From the NCBI GenBank assembly GCA_038065515.1, contig JBBTQV010000016.1, positions 20,179 through 84,178 of the forward strand: a stretch of DNA of 64,000 bases, written 5' to 3'. A program made the translations under genes and the position numbers. Shown here in pieces: positions 17,413 to 24,618 of this stretch. The DNA comes from JAGOPO01 sp038065515 (GTDB lineage: Bacteria; Patescibacteriota; Minisyncoccia; 2-02-FULL-40-12; GWA2-44-9). Below the pieces are notes generated by a model. It saw only the letters and a list, made by a program, of their open reading frames with translations. It was not told the origin of the DNA and did not search any database. Each line of letters opens with the position of its first letter. Positions within the stretch are counted from its first letter, which is position 1.

Positions 17413-17859
17413 CTACAGCTCAAGTTTCGGGGAATCTTGTCGGTCAAGCGCTTCGTTGACCATGGCATCGGCGTCCTTGTTGTGCTCGCGGCGGACATGC
17501 GTGAACGAAATTTTGGCAAAATCCTGCCGCGCGTTGTACAAATCAACGAATAATTTCTTGAGTCCGGCATCGCGGACTTTGTATTCCCCGTTCACCTGAC
17601 GCACAAGCAATTCGCTGTCTGCCATCACGCGCACATGCGCCGCGCGGGCGCGTTCGGCTCCGATGAGCGTTTTCAGTTTGTTCAGCGCAAGAATCGCCGC
17701 GGAGTACTCGGCAACATTGTTGGTCTGCACCCCTAGGTAGTGTCCTTGCTCGGTCCGGCGGATATCCGGACCTTCAATAACATACCCCGCCGCAGCAGGA
17801 CCGGGATTTCCACGGGACCCGCCGTCGGTGTATACGGTGTACACAGATATGCTACTCAT
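17413..17859 (-). CDS. RNase H-like protein
   Basis: Starting at ATG 17859 this is 148 residues of RNase H fold. Acidic metal ligands are visible: D in YTDGGSRGNPGPAAAGY (about residue 11), E in NNVAEYSA (about 51), D in VMADSELLV (about 79) and D in REHNKDADAMVNEAL (about 129). It probably cuts RNA in RNA-DNA hybrids, as in the RnhA/YpdQ-like group. An in-frame ATG at 17919 would add an unconserved extension. The chosen start overlaps the exonuclease stop by 8 bases (ATGAGTAG), suggesting coupled translation of two nucleic-acid-processing enzymes. Confidence 0.88.
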   Translation of the reverse strand: MSSISVYTVYTDGGSRGNPGPAAAGYVIEGPDIRRTEQGHYLGVQTNNVAEYSAAILALNKLKTLIGAERARAAHVRVMADSELLVRQVNGEYKVRDAGLKKLFVDLYNARQDFAKISFTHVRREHNKDADAMVNEALDRQDSPKLEL

Positions 17860-18448
17860 ATTTCCGGTCCATGAGCTTCTTGAAGATTTCGTAGGTCGCA
17901 CGCGCATCCACAAGCGCATCGTGCCACTGCTGGTTCTTGAGATGAAAATATCTTACTACTTCACGCATACGAAATCCGTCCATATGTGAACGGTACAAGT
18001 CGCTGAAAATCATACTCTGCACATCCAGTACCTGCCAATGATACGAGGGCTCGATGCCCACCTGATGAAATGATTTCTTGAGCTGAAAGAAATCACCGAC
18101 AACATTATACCCGATGAGTACCGCGCCGCTGACGAATGCATCGAACCGCATCAGCGCCTCTTTCAGCGGTATGGCGTCTTTCCATTTGCGCGCAGAATAA
18201 CCAATGAGCTCCAGTGCTTTGCGGTCACCGTTCTCCATGTGTCGCGGTTTTACCCGCGTCTGCCATTCGCCGATAATTTCAAATTTTGGCTGGTTCACCA
18301 ACACAACACCGATTTGCAGTATCTCGTTGATAGCAGACAGTCCGGAAAATTCCAAGTCGACGAACGCTAGCGGCCGCTCCTTGATACGCGTATCCGATAC
18401 ATACCGCAACGGCATCTTTTCTTTTGGTTTTTTTACTTTATGCTCCAT
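17852..18448 (-). CDS. DnaQ-like DEDDh 3'-5' exonuclease
   Basis: A 198-residue exonuclease domain. DEDDh residues appear in order: VDLEFSGL (Exo I, Asp and Glu, about residues 31-34), YNVVGDF (Exo II Asp, about 120) and QQWHDALVDA (Exo III His and Asp, about 175-181). It could be a proofreading-like or RNA-trimming nuclease. It is coupled to the RNase H-like gene and lies right after pgk. Confidence 0.87.
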   Translation of the reverse strand: MEHKVKKPKEKMPLRYVSDTRIKERPLAFVDLEFSGLSAINEILQIGVVLVNQPKFEIIGEWQTRVKPRHMENGDRKALELIGYSARKWKDAIPLKEALMRFDAFVSGAVLIGYNVVGDFFQLKKSFHQVGIEPSYHWQVLDVQSMIFSDLYRSHMDGFRMREVVRYFHLKNQQWHDALVDARATYEIFKKLMDRKYE

Positions 18449-18451
18449 GTT

Positions 18452-19447
18452 TCATGCTTCATCGTAATACCCAAGTACTTTGAGCCCTGGTAGCTGTGTG
18501 CCCGCAAGAAATGCGAGCATCGCTCCCCCGCCGGTGGAAACAAATGTAAACTTCTCCAGCAGTCCGAGAACATCAACCGCAGAAATGGTATCACCGCCCC
18601 CGATAATCGACAATGCGCCGCTTGCGGCGATGGCACGGGCGATCGCTTCGGTTCCGGCCATGAATCGCGCATCCTCAAAACGCCCCATGGGCCCGTTCCA
18701 AATAATGAGCTTCGCTCCTTCCGCGAGCACCGTAAATGCCCGCGTCGTCTCGGGCCCGATGTCCCGTGCGTGGCCATCGTCCATGATAAAATCCGTCGGC
18801 AAGTGCAGTCGTGAGTCTTGCGTATTGATATTTGTCATCCCTGCGAGAATCTCATTGGCAGCCACACCGCCGACGGCAACATGCTCTGCTCGTACGATAA
18901 GATGTTCGATGACCGGTATCTTCGTGCTCGCCTTGGCACCGCCGATGTAGACTACTTTCCCCTGCGCGGGTGCATTAATGGCTTTCACAAGCTGTCGGGT
19001 TTCTTCCTGTATCAGCAAGCCGGCATACGCGGGCAAGAGTTTTGCCGCCGCAACAACCGATGCATGCTCGCGATGGCACACCGCGAACGCACTATTTACA
19101 TAGAGGTCGCATCCCGCGACCAGCTCGCGTGCAAACGATTCGTCGTTGGTTTCTTCTCCGGGATGCTGGCGCGTGTTCTCCAACAGCACTACCTCATCCC
19201 CGAATGTAACGCCAAGCAATTGCTCCAATTGCGGTTTGAGCGGTTCAAAACTTGGCACCGCGGAGATGTGTGCCGCCAACACTACATGCGCGCCGCGCGA
19301 AAGCAGATAGTCCAGCGTTGGCTTCTGCCGCACGATGCGATAGCGTTCGGCAATCGTGCCATCAGTATTCACAGGTACATCAAAATCCGCGCGCAGAAAT
19401 ACTTTCTTGCCGCGTATATTCCCTGCTTGGTCGAGTGTACGCATCAT
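18452..19447 (-). CDS. pgk: Phosphoglycerate kinase, short form
   Basis: A 331-residue PGK, which makes ATP from 1,3-bisphosphoglycerate in lower glycolysis. Family motifs are LRADFDVPV, LLENTRQHPGEE, AFAVCHREHAS, YIGGAKASTKI and the ATP-site IIGGGDTISAV and STGGGAMLAFL. It is about 60 residues shorter than the usual 390-400. The normal SHLGRP segment with its substrate-binding arginine reads AAHISAVPS here, so the Arg is missing. The first ATG (19447) overlaps the stop of the upstream reverse transcriptase gene (ATGA); Met2 is equally possible. Divergent but probably functional. Confidence 0.88.
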   Translation of the reverse strand: MMRTLDQAGNIRGKKVFLRADFDVPVNTDGTIAERYRIVRQKPTLDYLLSRGAHVVLAAHISAVPSFEPLKPQLEQLLGVTFGDEVVLLENTRQHPGEETNDESFARELVAGCDLYVNSAFAVCHREHASVVAAAKLLPAYAGLLIQEETRQLVKAINAPAQGKVVYIGGAKASTKIPVIEHLIVRAEHVAVGGVAANEILAGMTNINTQDSRLHLPTDFIMDDGHARDIGPETTRAFTVLAEGAKLIIWNGPMGRFEDARFMAGTEAIARAIAASGALSIIGGGDTISAVDVLGLLEKFTFVSTGGGAMLAFLAGTQLPGLKVLGYYDEA

Positions 19448-20406
19448 ATGCTCTCTCGAATATTATAGGTATTTCCGTGTCCCAACAACCCCCGATATGA
19501 CTGCCTTGTTGCTTCTACCGGACATTCCCGCAACCGTCTGAACATCCGGCGCTTTGTATTCATCCGCAGTACTCGGTGATCCGGGAAGTGCGCCCAGCCC
19601 AGGAAGTCGATGCCGGAAGCTAGAGTGCGGAGAGAAACCTTGTGTGGATGCAAATCGAGATGAAGTTTTTCCTGCAGAAAGTCGCCGATACGAGACAGGA
19701 GTTCCTGCAAATAAGACTTGTCGCCGTGCAGAATTGCAAAGTCGTCCGCGTAGCGGATGTAGTGTTTCACTTTGAGCGCGTGTTTCACCCACTGATCAAA
19801 CTCGTTCATATAGATATTCACCATGAGCTGTGATGTCAGGTTGCCGAGAGGGAGGCCCGGGAAGAAGCTGGAAATAATGCGGGACAGAAGCCAGAGGGTA
19901 TCGGAGTCAGGAATGTGTTTAGCTATGATGTCGTTCAGAATGTCGTGGTCTATACTGGCAAAAAACTTGCGGATGTCGCACTGTAGCACCCAGCAGGTGC
20001 GGGTATGATTCTGGGAGACCCGGTACCCAAAGGCGCGAAACCGGTTTAGTGCACGATGCGTGCCTTTGCCCAGCTGACAGGAGAAGGAGTCGGCAATGAA
20101 TTTCCTGCTGAAATAGTGACACAGCACCCGATGCACGGCGTGGTGCAGAAGGCGGTCCCGCACACTTGCTTTGTGGATACTCCGTGGCTTTGGGTCAGAA
20201 ATGTTAAATGCTTCGTATGGTGAGTGGTGATATGTTTTTGCAATCAGATCGTTATGGAGCATAACAACATTATCCATTAGGTTGTGCTCAAAATCCTGCA
20301 CATCTCTACGGGCCCGCTTGCCGCCCAAAAACTCCTTCCATGCTCCAAGGAGATTTTCCAAAGAAATGATATGCTGAAAGCCCTCATCAAGCTGAATATG
20401 ACTCAT
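19444..20406 (-). CDS. DGR reverse transcriptase (unit 1)
   Basis: A 320-residue retroelement polymerase that copies the TR1 RNA with adenine-directed errors. Motifs from the ATG at 20406: CDIRKFFASIDH (143-154), GLPLGNLTSQ (about 184-193, the form of motif 4 that marks DGR enzymes), catalytic YADD (219-222) and GIDFLGW. There is no maturase or endonuclease domain. An upstream ATG at 20433 would add nine residues reading through a G7 run; the alignment with the unit-2 enzyme supports 20406. That start overlaps the avd1 ATG on the other strand in a palindromic ATGACTCAT. Its stop overlaps the pgk start. Confidence 0.93.
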   Translation of the reverse strand: MSHIQLDEGFQHIISLENLLGAWKEFLGGKRARRDVQDFEHNLMDNVVMLHNDLIAKTYHHSPYEAFNISDPKPRSIHKASVRDRLLHHAVHRVLCHYFSRKFIADSFSCQLGKGTHRALNRFRAFGYRVSQNHTRTCWVLQCDIRKFFASIDHDILNDIIAKHIPDSDTLWLLSRIISSFFPGLPLGNLTSQLMVNIYMNEFDQWVKHALKVKHYIRYADDFAILHGDKSYLQELLSRIGDFLQEKLHLDLHPHKVSLRTLASGIDFLGWAHFPDHRVLRMNTKRRMFRRLRECPVEATRQSYRGLLGHGNTYNIRESI

Positions 20407-20791
20407 TCGCCCAATAATACCCCCCCGGCTCATTCCACTACTCCAAAGCGCAAAAAGCGCTTACGGACTTTGGTATAGCTATCTTCAGACACTCCCGAAA
20501 ACCCATCGGCACTCCCTGGGCGTGAGGGTTGATGCGTTATTTATTGAAATCATTGAGACACTCGCAGTCGCGAGTTTTCTGGTGCGTGAAGAAAAAATCC
20601 CTTATGTGCGTATTGCTATCAGAAAAACGGATACCCTCAAAATACTACTGATGGTGCTCTGGGAAACAAAATCACTCGACGATAAAAAGTACATCGCACT
20701 ATCGCTCAAGATAGACGAGATTGGCAGGATGCTTGGCGGATGGAGCGGTCAACTTCAAAAACAAAACTCCCCCACGAAGGGAGAGAAATGA
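20398..20791 (+). CDS. avd: Avd accessory protein of DGR unit 1, frameshifted at C7
   Basis: Avd is a small helix-bundle pentamer that binds the DGR reverse transcriptase and template RNA. The family ending DEIGRMLGGW is present, as are AYGLWYSYLQTLPKTHRHSLG and VRVDALFIEIIETLAVASF. The coding frame is open from just after a TGA at 20399-20401 but has no ATG, GTG or TTG before the conserved region. The ATG at 20398 is in the neighbouring frame. Removing one C from the C7 run (20420-20426) joins them into a 130-residue protein. As written, the ATG frame stops at 20478. The gene runs opposite to TR, target and reverse transcriptase. Confidence 0.82.
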
Positions 20792-20798
20792 AGAGAGT

Positions 20799-20930
20799 TG
20801 CGCGGGGCCAAGAACACCCACCGATTGTCAGGGTACCAGGCATTGTCGGGCTTACCGTAGTTGCTGTTCAACCACCGGTCACTGCTGTCGTGTTCGACAT
20901 TGAACACCTTCAGGTAGTCGTCCGAGTCCG
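20799..20930 (-). repeat. DGR template repeat TR1
   Basis: 132 bp matching VR1 (21280-21411) except at 14 sites, each of which is an A in TR1 on the minus strand. It sits 7 bases past the avd1 stop. The GC-rich, unchanged 3' end (GGTGTTCTTGGCCCCGCGCA) corresponds to the initiation-of-homology end. It is embedded in an open frame (21051-20755) with a GGAGG site. Confidence 0.96.
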
Positions 20931-20953
20931 TGTATAAAGGATGCCGTCTATGC

Positions 20954-21017
20954 CACTGTCCCTCGAATGCTCTTGGGACTGTATCGTATTCGGCATCATT
21001 AATGCCATAACATCCTT
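20954..21017 (-). promoter_or_regulatory. Conserved leader upstream of TR1
   Basis: Shared with the unit-2 leader: an ATACAGTCCC...GGGACAGTG element able to pair GTCCC (20958-20962) with GGGAC (20975-20979), preceded by ATACTTGGT at about 21002-21010. Its conservation between units suggests it belongs to the TR RNA. Confidence 0.6.
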
Positions 21018-21165
21018 TACCAAGTATCTTCATTTTTTGAAGTTTCTGCATATGTCCTCCATCTCAAACCGTAATCGGAGATGTTCTCAACATACGGATA
21101 CTGGATTCGGCAGCGGGAAACCGTAATCTCCCACATATTCGCCTAATACCAAAGTGAGTATACCA

Positions 21166-21208
21166 GAATAAAGAAAGTGGCCGTACACGCTTTCGCATGC
21201 ACGGCCAC
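21166..21208 (-). terminator. Terminator after DGR target gene 1
   Basis: GTGGCCGTGCATGC / GCGTGTACGGCCAC-type stem (21177-21208) followed on the minus strand by TTTCTTTATT. A TATACT (21162-21157) comes directly after and could start the TR1 RNA. Confidence 0.75.
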
Positions 21209-21271
21209 CAGACGGGGCCGAAGGACTAAGGTTCAGAGGTCAGACAGACCAAAGAAACTAAGTGCCGAGGA

Positions 21272-21886
21272 CTAAGTCGTGCGCGGGGCCAAGAACACCC
21301 ACCGACCGGCAGGGTACCAGGCATGGCCGGGCTCACCGTAGTAGCTGTACAACCACCGGCCACTGCCGACGTGTTCGACACTGAACACCTTCAGGTAGCC
21401 GCCCGAGTCCGCGAGGGGCTCCATGGCAATCAGGAGCCATTCTCCGGGGGGTTGATCAGGGTACTGCAGACGAAGCTGCGGACCGACCTCGGCGGGACAG
21501 AGCCGGAGTCCCAACTCCAGAGCACGGGCGTAGATGGTATCGCGGCGAGCGGCCTGGGTGAAGCCCAGATCAGTGCCGGAGACGATAACGAGATCGAGCT
21601 TGGTCTTCTTGGGGCTCATGCTGTTCTTGGCCAGGATCCGACCGGCGTAGTCGCTGATGCGGAAGCCCGCGGATACCAGCGATGCGCGGAGCCCGTCCAC
21701 GGTCTTGAAGGTACCAAGTGTGATGGTCTTCCAGACCGGGAACTGGGGCCAGGGGTCCTCCTTGCGGAGGAACCGCTTGAAGGCGGCGAACCACTGGGGA
21801 CCTTCGGGTCCGGCGAGTTTCTCAAAAAATGCCTTGAACGGTCCGGCCGTCTCGGCCAGAGCGCTTGCGTCGAGCATGATGGACAT
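21272..21886 (-). CDS. DGR target protein 1 with C-terminal variable domain
   Basis: A 204-residue protein. Residues about 157-202 are encoded by VR1 and carry the diversified sites; the aromatic, glycine-rich ending RWLYSYYGEPGHAWYP..RWVFLAPR fits the C-type-lectin-like fold of known DGR targets. Comparing TR1 with VR1, 13 codons differ (for example N to Y, D to G, K to E, N to H). There is no signal peptide or membrane helix, so the product appears cytoplasmic. AAAGGAG lies 6 bases before the ATG. Promoter TTGACA/TGTAAT is at 21987-21959. The N-terminal 150 residues are of unknown function. Confidence 0.92.
   Translation of the reverse strand: MSIMLDASALAETAGPFKAFFEKLAGPEGPQWFAAFKRFLRKEDPWPQFPVWKTITLGTFKTVDGLRASLVSAGFRISDYAGRILAKNSMSPKKTKLDLVIVSGTDLGFTQAARRDTIYARALELGLRLCPAEVGPQLRLQYPDQPPGEWLLIAMEPLADSGGYLKVFSVEHVGSGRWLYSYYGEPGHAWYPAGRWVFLAPRTT
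21280..21411 (-). repeat. DGR variable repeat VR1
   Basis: 132 bp at the 3' end of target gene 1. Differences from TR1: 14 substitutions, all at template adenines (A to G 8, A to T 3-4, A to C 2-3) and none at C, G or T. Confidence 0.96.
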
Positions 21887-21931
21887 GGTCGACTCCTTTC
21901 AGAAAACGAGGAAAGTGGTTTTTAACGAGCG

Positions 21932-21987
21932 CAGGGACTGATGTCACCCTGTATTTTAATTACACTCCTGTCTTCCTGATTTGTCAA
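21932..21987 (-). promoter_or_regulatory. Promoter and 5' UTR hairpin of DGR target 1
   Basis: TTGACA (21987-21982), 17-base spacer, TGTAAT (21964-21959), then AAAATACAGGG...CCCTGCG, whose CAGGG/CCCTG arms (21951-21932) can pair. The same hairpin follows the target-2 promoter. It overlaps the 3' end of tpiA. Confidence 0.7.
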
Positions 21988-22813
21988 TCCCCTGTATCTC
22001 ATCTTCTGCAATCTCGCTTGCAATGGTGAGAATCCGCGCAAAATCTTCAGCGCGGACGGACGCCCCGCCGACGAGAACGCCGGAAATTTCGGAGCGTTGC
22101 AAAAACTCATGCGCATTGGCAGGCGTCACCGAACCGCCATAGAGAAAGGCGATGTGCGACACATCGAAATGATCGGCTAACGCTTCGCGGATGAGACTCA
22201 TCGACTGCACGGCGCTGGCGGGCGTGTCGGGTTTGGCATCAGGGTTGGTGCTAATGGCCCACACCGGCTCGTACGCTATGATGCACTGCCCTACCTGTCC
22301 GGGCGTCAATCCGCGGAATGTCGCGGCGACCTGCGCTTTGAGCGCATCCTGCCAATCGCCCTCGCGAGCTTGCCCGCCGAAGCCTTGGCGTAGGCGGGTG
22401 CGCTCACCGACGCACACAATAGGCACCAATCCGTTGCGGAGCGCCGCCCGCAGTTTTTCGTTGACCATTTCGTCATCTTCATTGAGCTTGTAGCGCCGGT
22501 CACTGTGCCCAACAATCACATACCGCACGCCGAGTTTTGCCAGTTGCGGACCGCTCACCTCGCCCGTCTGTGCGACATCATCACGCGCCGCAATATCCTG
22601 CGCACCCAACCGCGCTACATCGGCAAGCACGCCTTCGCCCAACATTGCGGCGACATCTTCCAGAAAAACAAACGGCGGACAGAACACAATATCCAGCTGT
22701 TGCGCCCCTGCGCCCAGTCCGCGGACATGTTCGTCAATTTTCGCGACAATATCCTGCGCCTCGGCAAGAGTCTTCGGATTCATCTTCCAATTCGCGATGA
22801 TTAACTTTTTCAT
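21956..22813 (-). CDS. tpiA: Triosephosphate isomerase
   Basis: From ATG 22813 (MKKLIIANWKMNP) this is 285 residues. It interconverts dihydroxyacetone phosphate and glyceraldehyde 3-phosphate. Catalytic residues: Lys in ANWKMNP, His in VIVGHSDRR and Glu in IIAYEPVWAI; the phosphate loop is FLYGGSVTPAN. It is longer than the usual 250 partly because of an in-frame insertion reading RLRQGFGGQAREG after CVGE, encoded by the 26-bp palindrome at 22373-22398. The ATG overlaps the stop of the unit-2 reverse transcriptase (ATGA). Confidence 0.95.
   Translation of the reverse strand: MKKLIIANWKMNPKTLAEAQDIVAKIDEHVRGLGAGAQQLDIVFCPPFVFLEDVAAMLGEGVLADVARLGAQDIAARDDVAQTGEVSGPQLAKLGVRYVIVGHSDRRYKLNEDDEMVNEKLRAALRNGLVPIVCVGERTRLRQGFGGQAREGDWQDALKAQVAATFRGLTPGQVGQCIIAYEPVWAISTNPDAKPDTPASAVQSMSLIREALADHFDVSHIAFLYGGSVTPANAHEFLQRSEISGVLVGGASVRAEDFARILTIASEIAEDEIQGIDKSGRQECN
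22373..22398. repeat. 26-bp GC palindrome within tpiA
   Basis: Arms CCCGCC/GGCGGG with core GAAGCCTTGGCGTA. Read in frame it encodes part of RQGFGGQA, a peptide insertion seen in many CPR proteins. Same size and layout as 12536-12561 and 34750-34775. Confidence 0.8.
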
Positions 22814-23787
22814 GTGGAATAGAGCCACGCAACATTGCGCAATTCCTGTTCTATCTTATACGCATTCCCGTGGCCGAGCAATCCGAGATAGGACTGGAGC
22901 GTAGTCTGGACTGGCCTCTTTACGATGTTACGGAACGCTCGTCGTTTCGTTACTGTTCGCAGAACTTTGTGGGTTGGAAAATAGGACCATCCAAGAAAGT
23001 CGACACCGGATGCCAATGTCTTGAGCGCAATCTTCCGAGGATGCAAGTGCAACAACAAATAGCATTGCAGGAAGTCGCTTACGCATGGAACGAGCGAGAC
23101 CAGAAAAACTCTGTTGGGATGCAGTATGACAAAATCATCTGCGTAGCGGATATAGTGAGGCAAACCCATCCGGTTCTTCATGAAGCAATCCAGCTCATTC
23201 ATATAGATATTGGCCAGTAGTTGCGATGTCAGATTACCCAACGGCAAACCCCTACCAGGGCTTGCATGGAAACTGCTGATGACTTCTTGAAGAAGCCTCA
23301 TAACCAAAGCATCTGAAATCGTCCGCGCAAGAATGGCCGATAGTCTGACATGGTCGATGCTGGCAAAGAATTTTCGGATGTCACACTTCAACACCCAGCA
23401 GGTCCGAGTATTGTTTTCGCTTGTCTTGTTGATGAAAGAACGGAATCGCGCTCCGGCTGCATGAATCCCCTTGTCTACCCGACAAGAAAATGAATCGGAA
23501 ATGAATAGATGGTCAAAGATTGGATATAACACTCGATGGATTGCGTGATGGAGCAAACGGTCGCGAACTGTTGCCTTATGGATATGGCGCGGCTTGGGAT
23601 CGCAAATATGAAAGCTGTGATACGGACCATGCCGATACGCTCCATTGGCAAGCTCGTCGTGCAGGTATAGGATGTTGTCCATCAGTTCCCGCTCGAATTC
23701 TTGGACATCAACCTTGTCCCGCTTGCCAGACACGAACTCTTGCCATGCGAGCAGAAGATTTTCCAGAGAAATTATTTCCTCAAACAT
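22810..23787 (-). CDS. DGR reverse transcriptase (unit 2)
   Basis: A 325-residue polymerase clearly related to the unit-1 enzyme. From the ATG at 23787: CDIRKFFASIDH (135-146), GLPLGNLTSQ (about 180-189), YADD (215-218) and GVDFLGW. The frame stays open to an ATG at 23844 but would then translate the antisense of the avd2 C10 run; MFEEIISLENLL aligns with unit 1 and fixes the start. The stop overlaps the tpiA ATG. The C-terminus is 9 residues longer than in unit 1 (RNVAWLYST). Confidence 0.93.
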   Translation of the reverse strand: MFEEIISLENLLLAWQEFVSGKRDKVDVQEFERELMDNILYLHDELANGAYRHGPYHSFHICDPKPRHIHKATVRDRLLHHAIHRVLYPIFDHLFISDSFSCRVDKGIHAAGARFRSFINKTSENNTRTCWVLKCDIRKFFASIDHVRLSAILARTISDALVMRLLQEVISSFHASPGRGLPLGNLTSQLLANIYMNELDCFMKNRMGLPHYIRYADDFVILHPNRVFLVSLVPCVSDFLQCYLLLHLHPRKIALKTLASGVDFLGWSYFPTHKVLRTVTKRRAFRNIVKRPVQTTLQSYLGLLGHGNAYKIEQELRNVAWLYST

Positions 23788-23799
23788 ACAAAAACCTAT

Positions 23800-24157
23800 A
23801 TGACCCCCCCCCCAACAAGACTTACCGATACTGCAAAAGGCCACCGCCGCATACCTGCTCTGGCATGAGTGTCTTCCCCGTTTACCGCGATTGACTCGGT
23901 TTACCCTCGGCTCAAAAATAGATCGACTCTATCTCGAGACTATCGAATACATGCTCATCGCCGGATATACCGCCCGCGAACGAAAGCTCGTTATCGTTCA
24001 ACAAGCAAGCGCCAAACTCGATACGCTCAAGTTTTTCTTGAAAATCGCCTGGCAGGCAAAAGCGCTGTCTCCAAAAAAGTATGCGGAGCTGTCAGCGCCA
24101 GTCGCCGAGATTGGTAAGATGCTCGGCGGCTGGCATAAACAGTTGACCAGCGAATAG
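23800..24157 (+). CDS. avd: Avd accessory protein of DGR unit 2, frameshifted at C10
   Basis: The second Avd. The conserved frame reads LPILQKATAAYLLWHECL, TLGSKIDRLYLETIEYML and the hallmark EIGKMLGGW, ending at 24157. As in unit 1 the only nearby ATG (23800) is in another frame; removing one of the ten C residues at 23804-23813 joins it to the Avd frame and gives 118 residues. The frame itself begins right after TGA 23801-23803 without a normal start. The stop abuts TR2. The repeat of this arrangement in both units argues against a chance sequencing error, though homopolymers remain error-prone. Confidence 0.82.
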
Positions 24158-24284
24158 ACTTGCGGACTGCGGCGAAACGGTAGTTCTCGTTCCACTCGTT
24201 GTCGAACCAGTTCAGGTTCAGGTTGCGTTCATGGTCGTTCCGGTTCAGATACGCCACATTGCGGTTGTCATTGACCTTGGCCAC
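24158..24284 (-). repeat. DGR template repeat TR2
   Basis: 127 bp matching VR2 (24621-24747) except at 12 sites, every one an adenine in TR2. It is rich in AAC codons, as expected for a DGR template. It begins at the base after the avd2 stop. Confidence 0.96.
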
Positions 24285-24307
24285 CATGTGCAGAGTGCCA
24301 TCCGTAT

Positions 24308-24385
24308 CACTGTCCTTTAGCTATCTTCGGGACTGTATTTTATCCGGAGCCTGTGCTCACCAGCACCCTGCACCAAGTATATTCA
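24308..24385 (-). promoter_or_regulatory. Conserved leader upstream of TR2
   Basis: Contains ATACAGTCCCGAAGA and GGACAGTG (pairing GTCCC with GGAC), and ATACTTGGT preceded by ATGAAT, all matching the TR1 leader. The short frame MNILGAGCW ends in TGA here. Confidence 0.6.
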
Positions 24386-24520
24386 TTGGAAGAGAATTGC
24401 GATGGCACACTGACGACGAACATGTTCGCAGTCATTCTGTCCGGTCGCCAATTCTAGAATTCGGCCGCCCGAAGCCGTAGCCGCGGACCGCATCGCCTAC
24501 TATCCACAGACAGTATACAC

Positions 24521-24561
24521 AAAAAAGAAACCGCCGTGCGAGCACGATGCTCGCACGGCGG
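24521..24561 (-). terminator. Terminator after DGR target gene 2
   Basis: Perfect 14-bp stem (CCGCCGTGCGAGCA / TGCTCGCACGGCGG) with a 3-base loop, followed on the minus strand by TTTCTTTTTT. A TATACT follows at about 24516, as after target 1. Confidence 0.9.
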
Positions 24562-24618
24562 AAGGAACCAAGGCTCCCAGCACCTTGGCCAGTGCCAAGA
24601 GCCCCAGGTTCCCAGTGC

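Larger units (their letters stand above)
20755..21051 (-). other. Open frame containing TR1 and its leader
   Basis: A 98-residue frame starting at ATG 21051 with GGAGG 5-6 bases before it. Its first part reads MQKLQKMKILGKGCYG; residues 41-85 are encoded by TR1. It may be translated, or may simply reflect the TR-RNA leader. Unit 2 has a matching MNILGAGCW start followed at once by a stop. Confidence 0.4.

Noticed and set aside
20522..20791. Short avd1 starting at GTG 20522
   Set aside because: The conserved Avd helix AYGLWYSYLQTLPKTHRHSLG lies upstream in the same frame, so this start would cut off the N-terminal helix.
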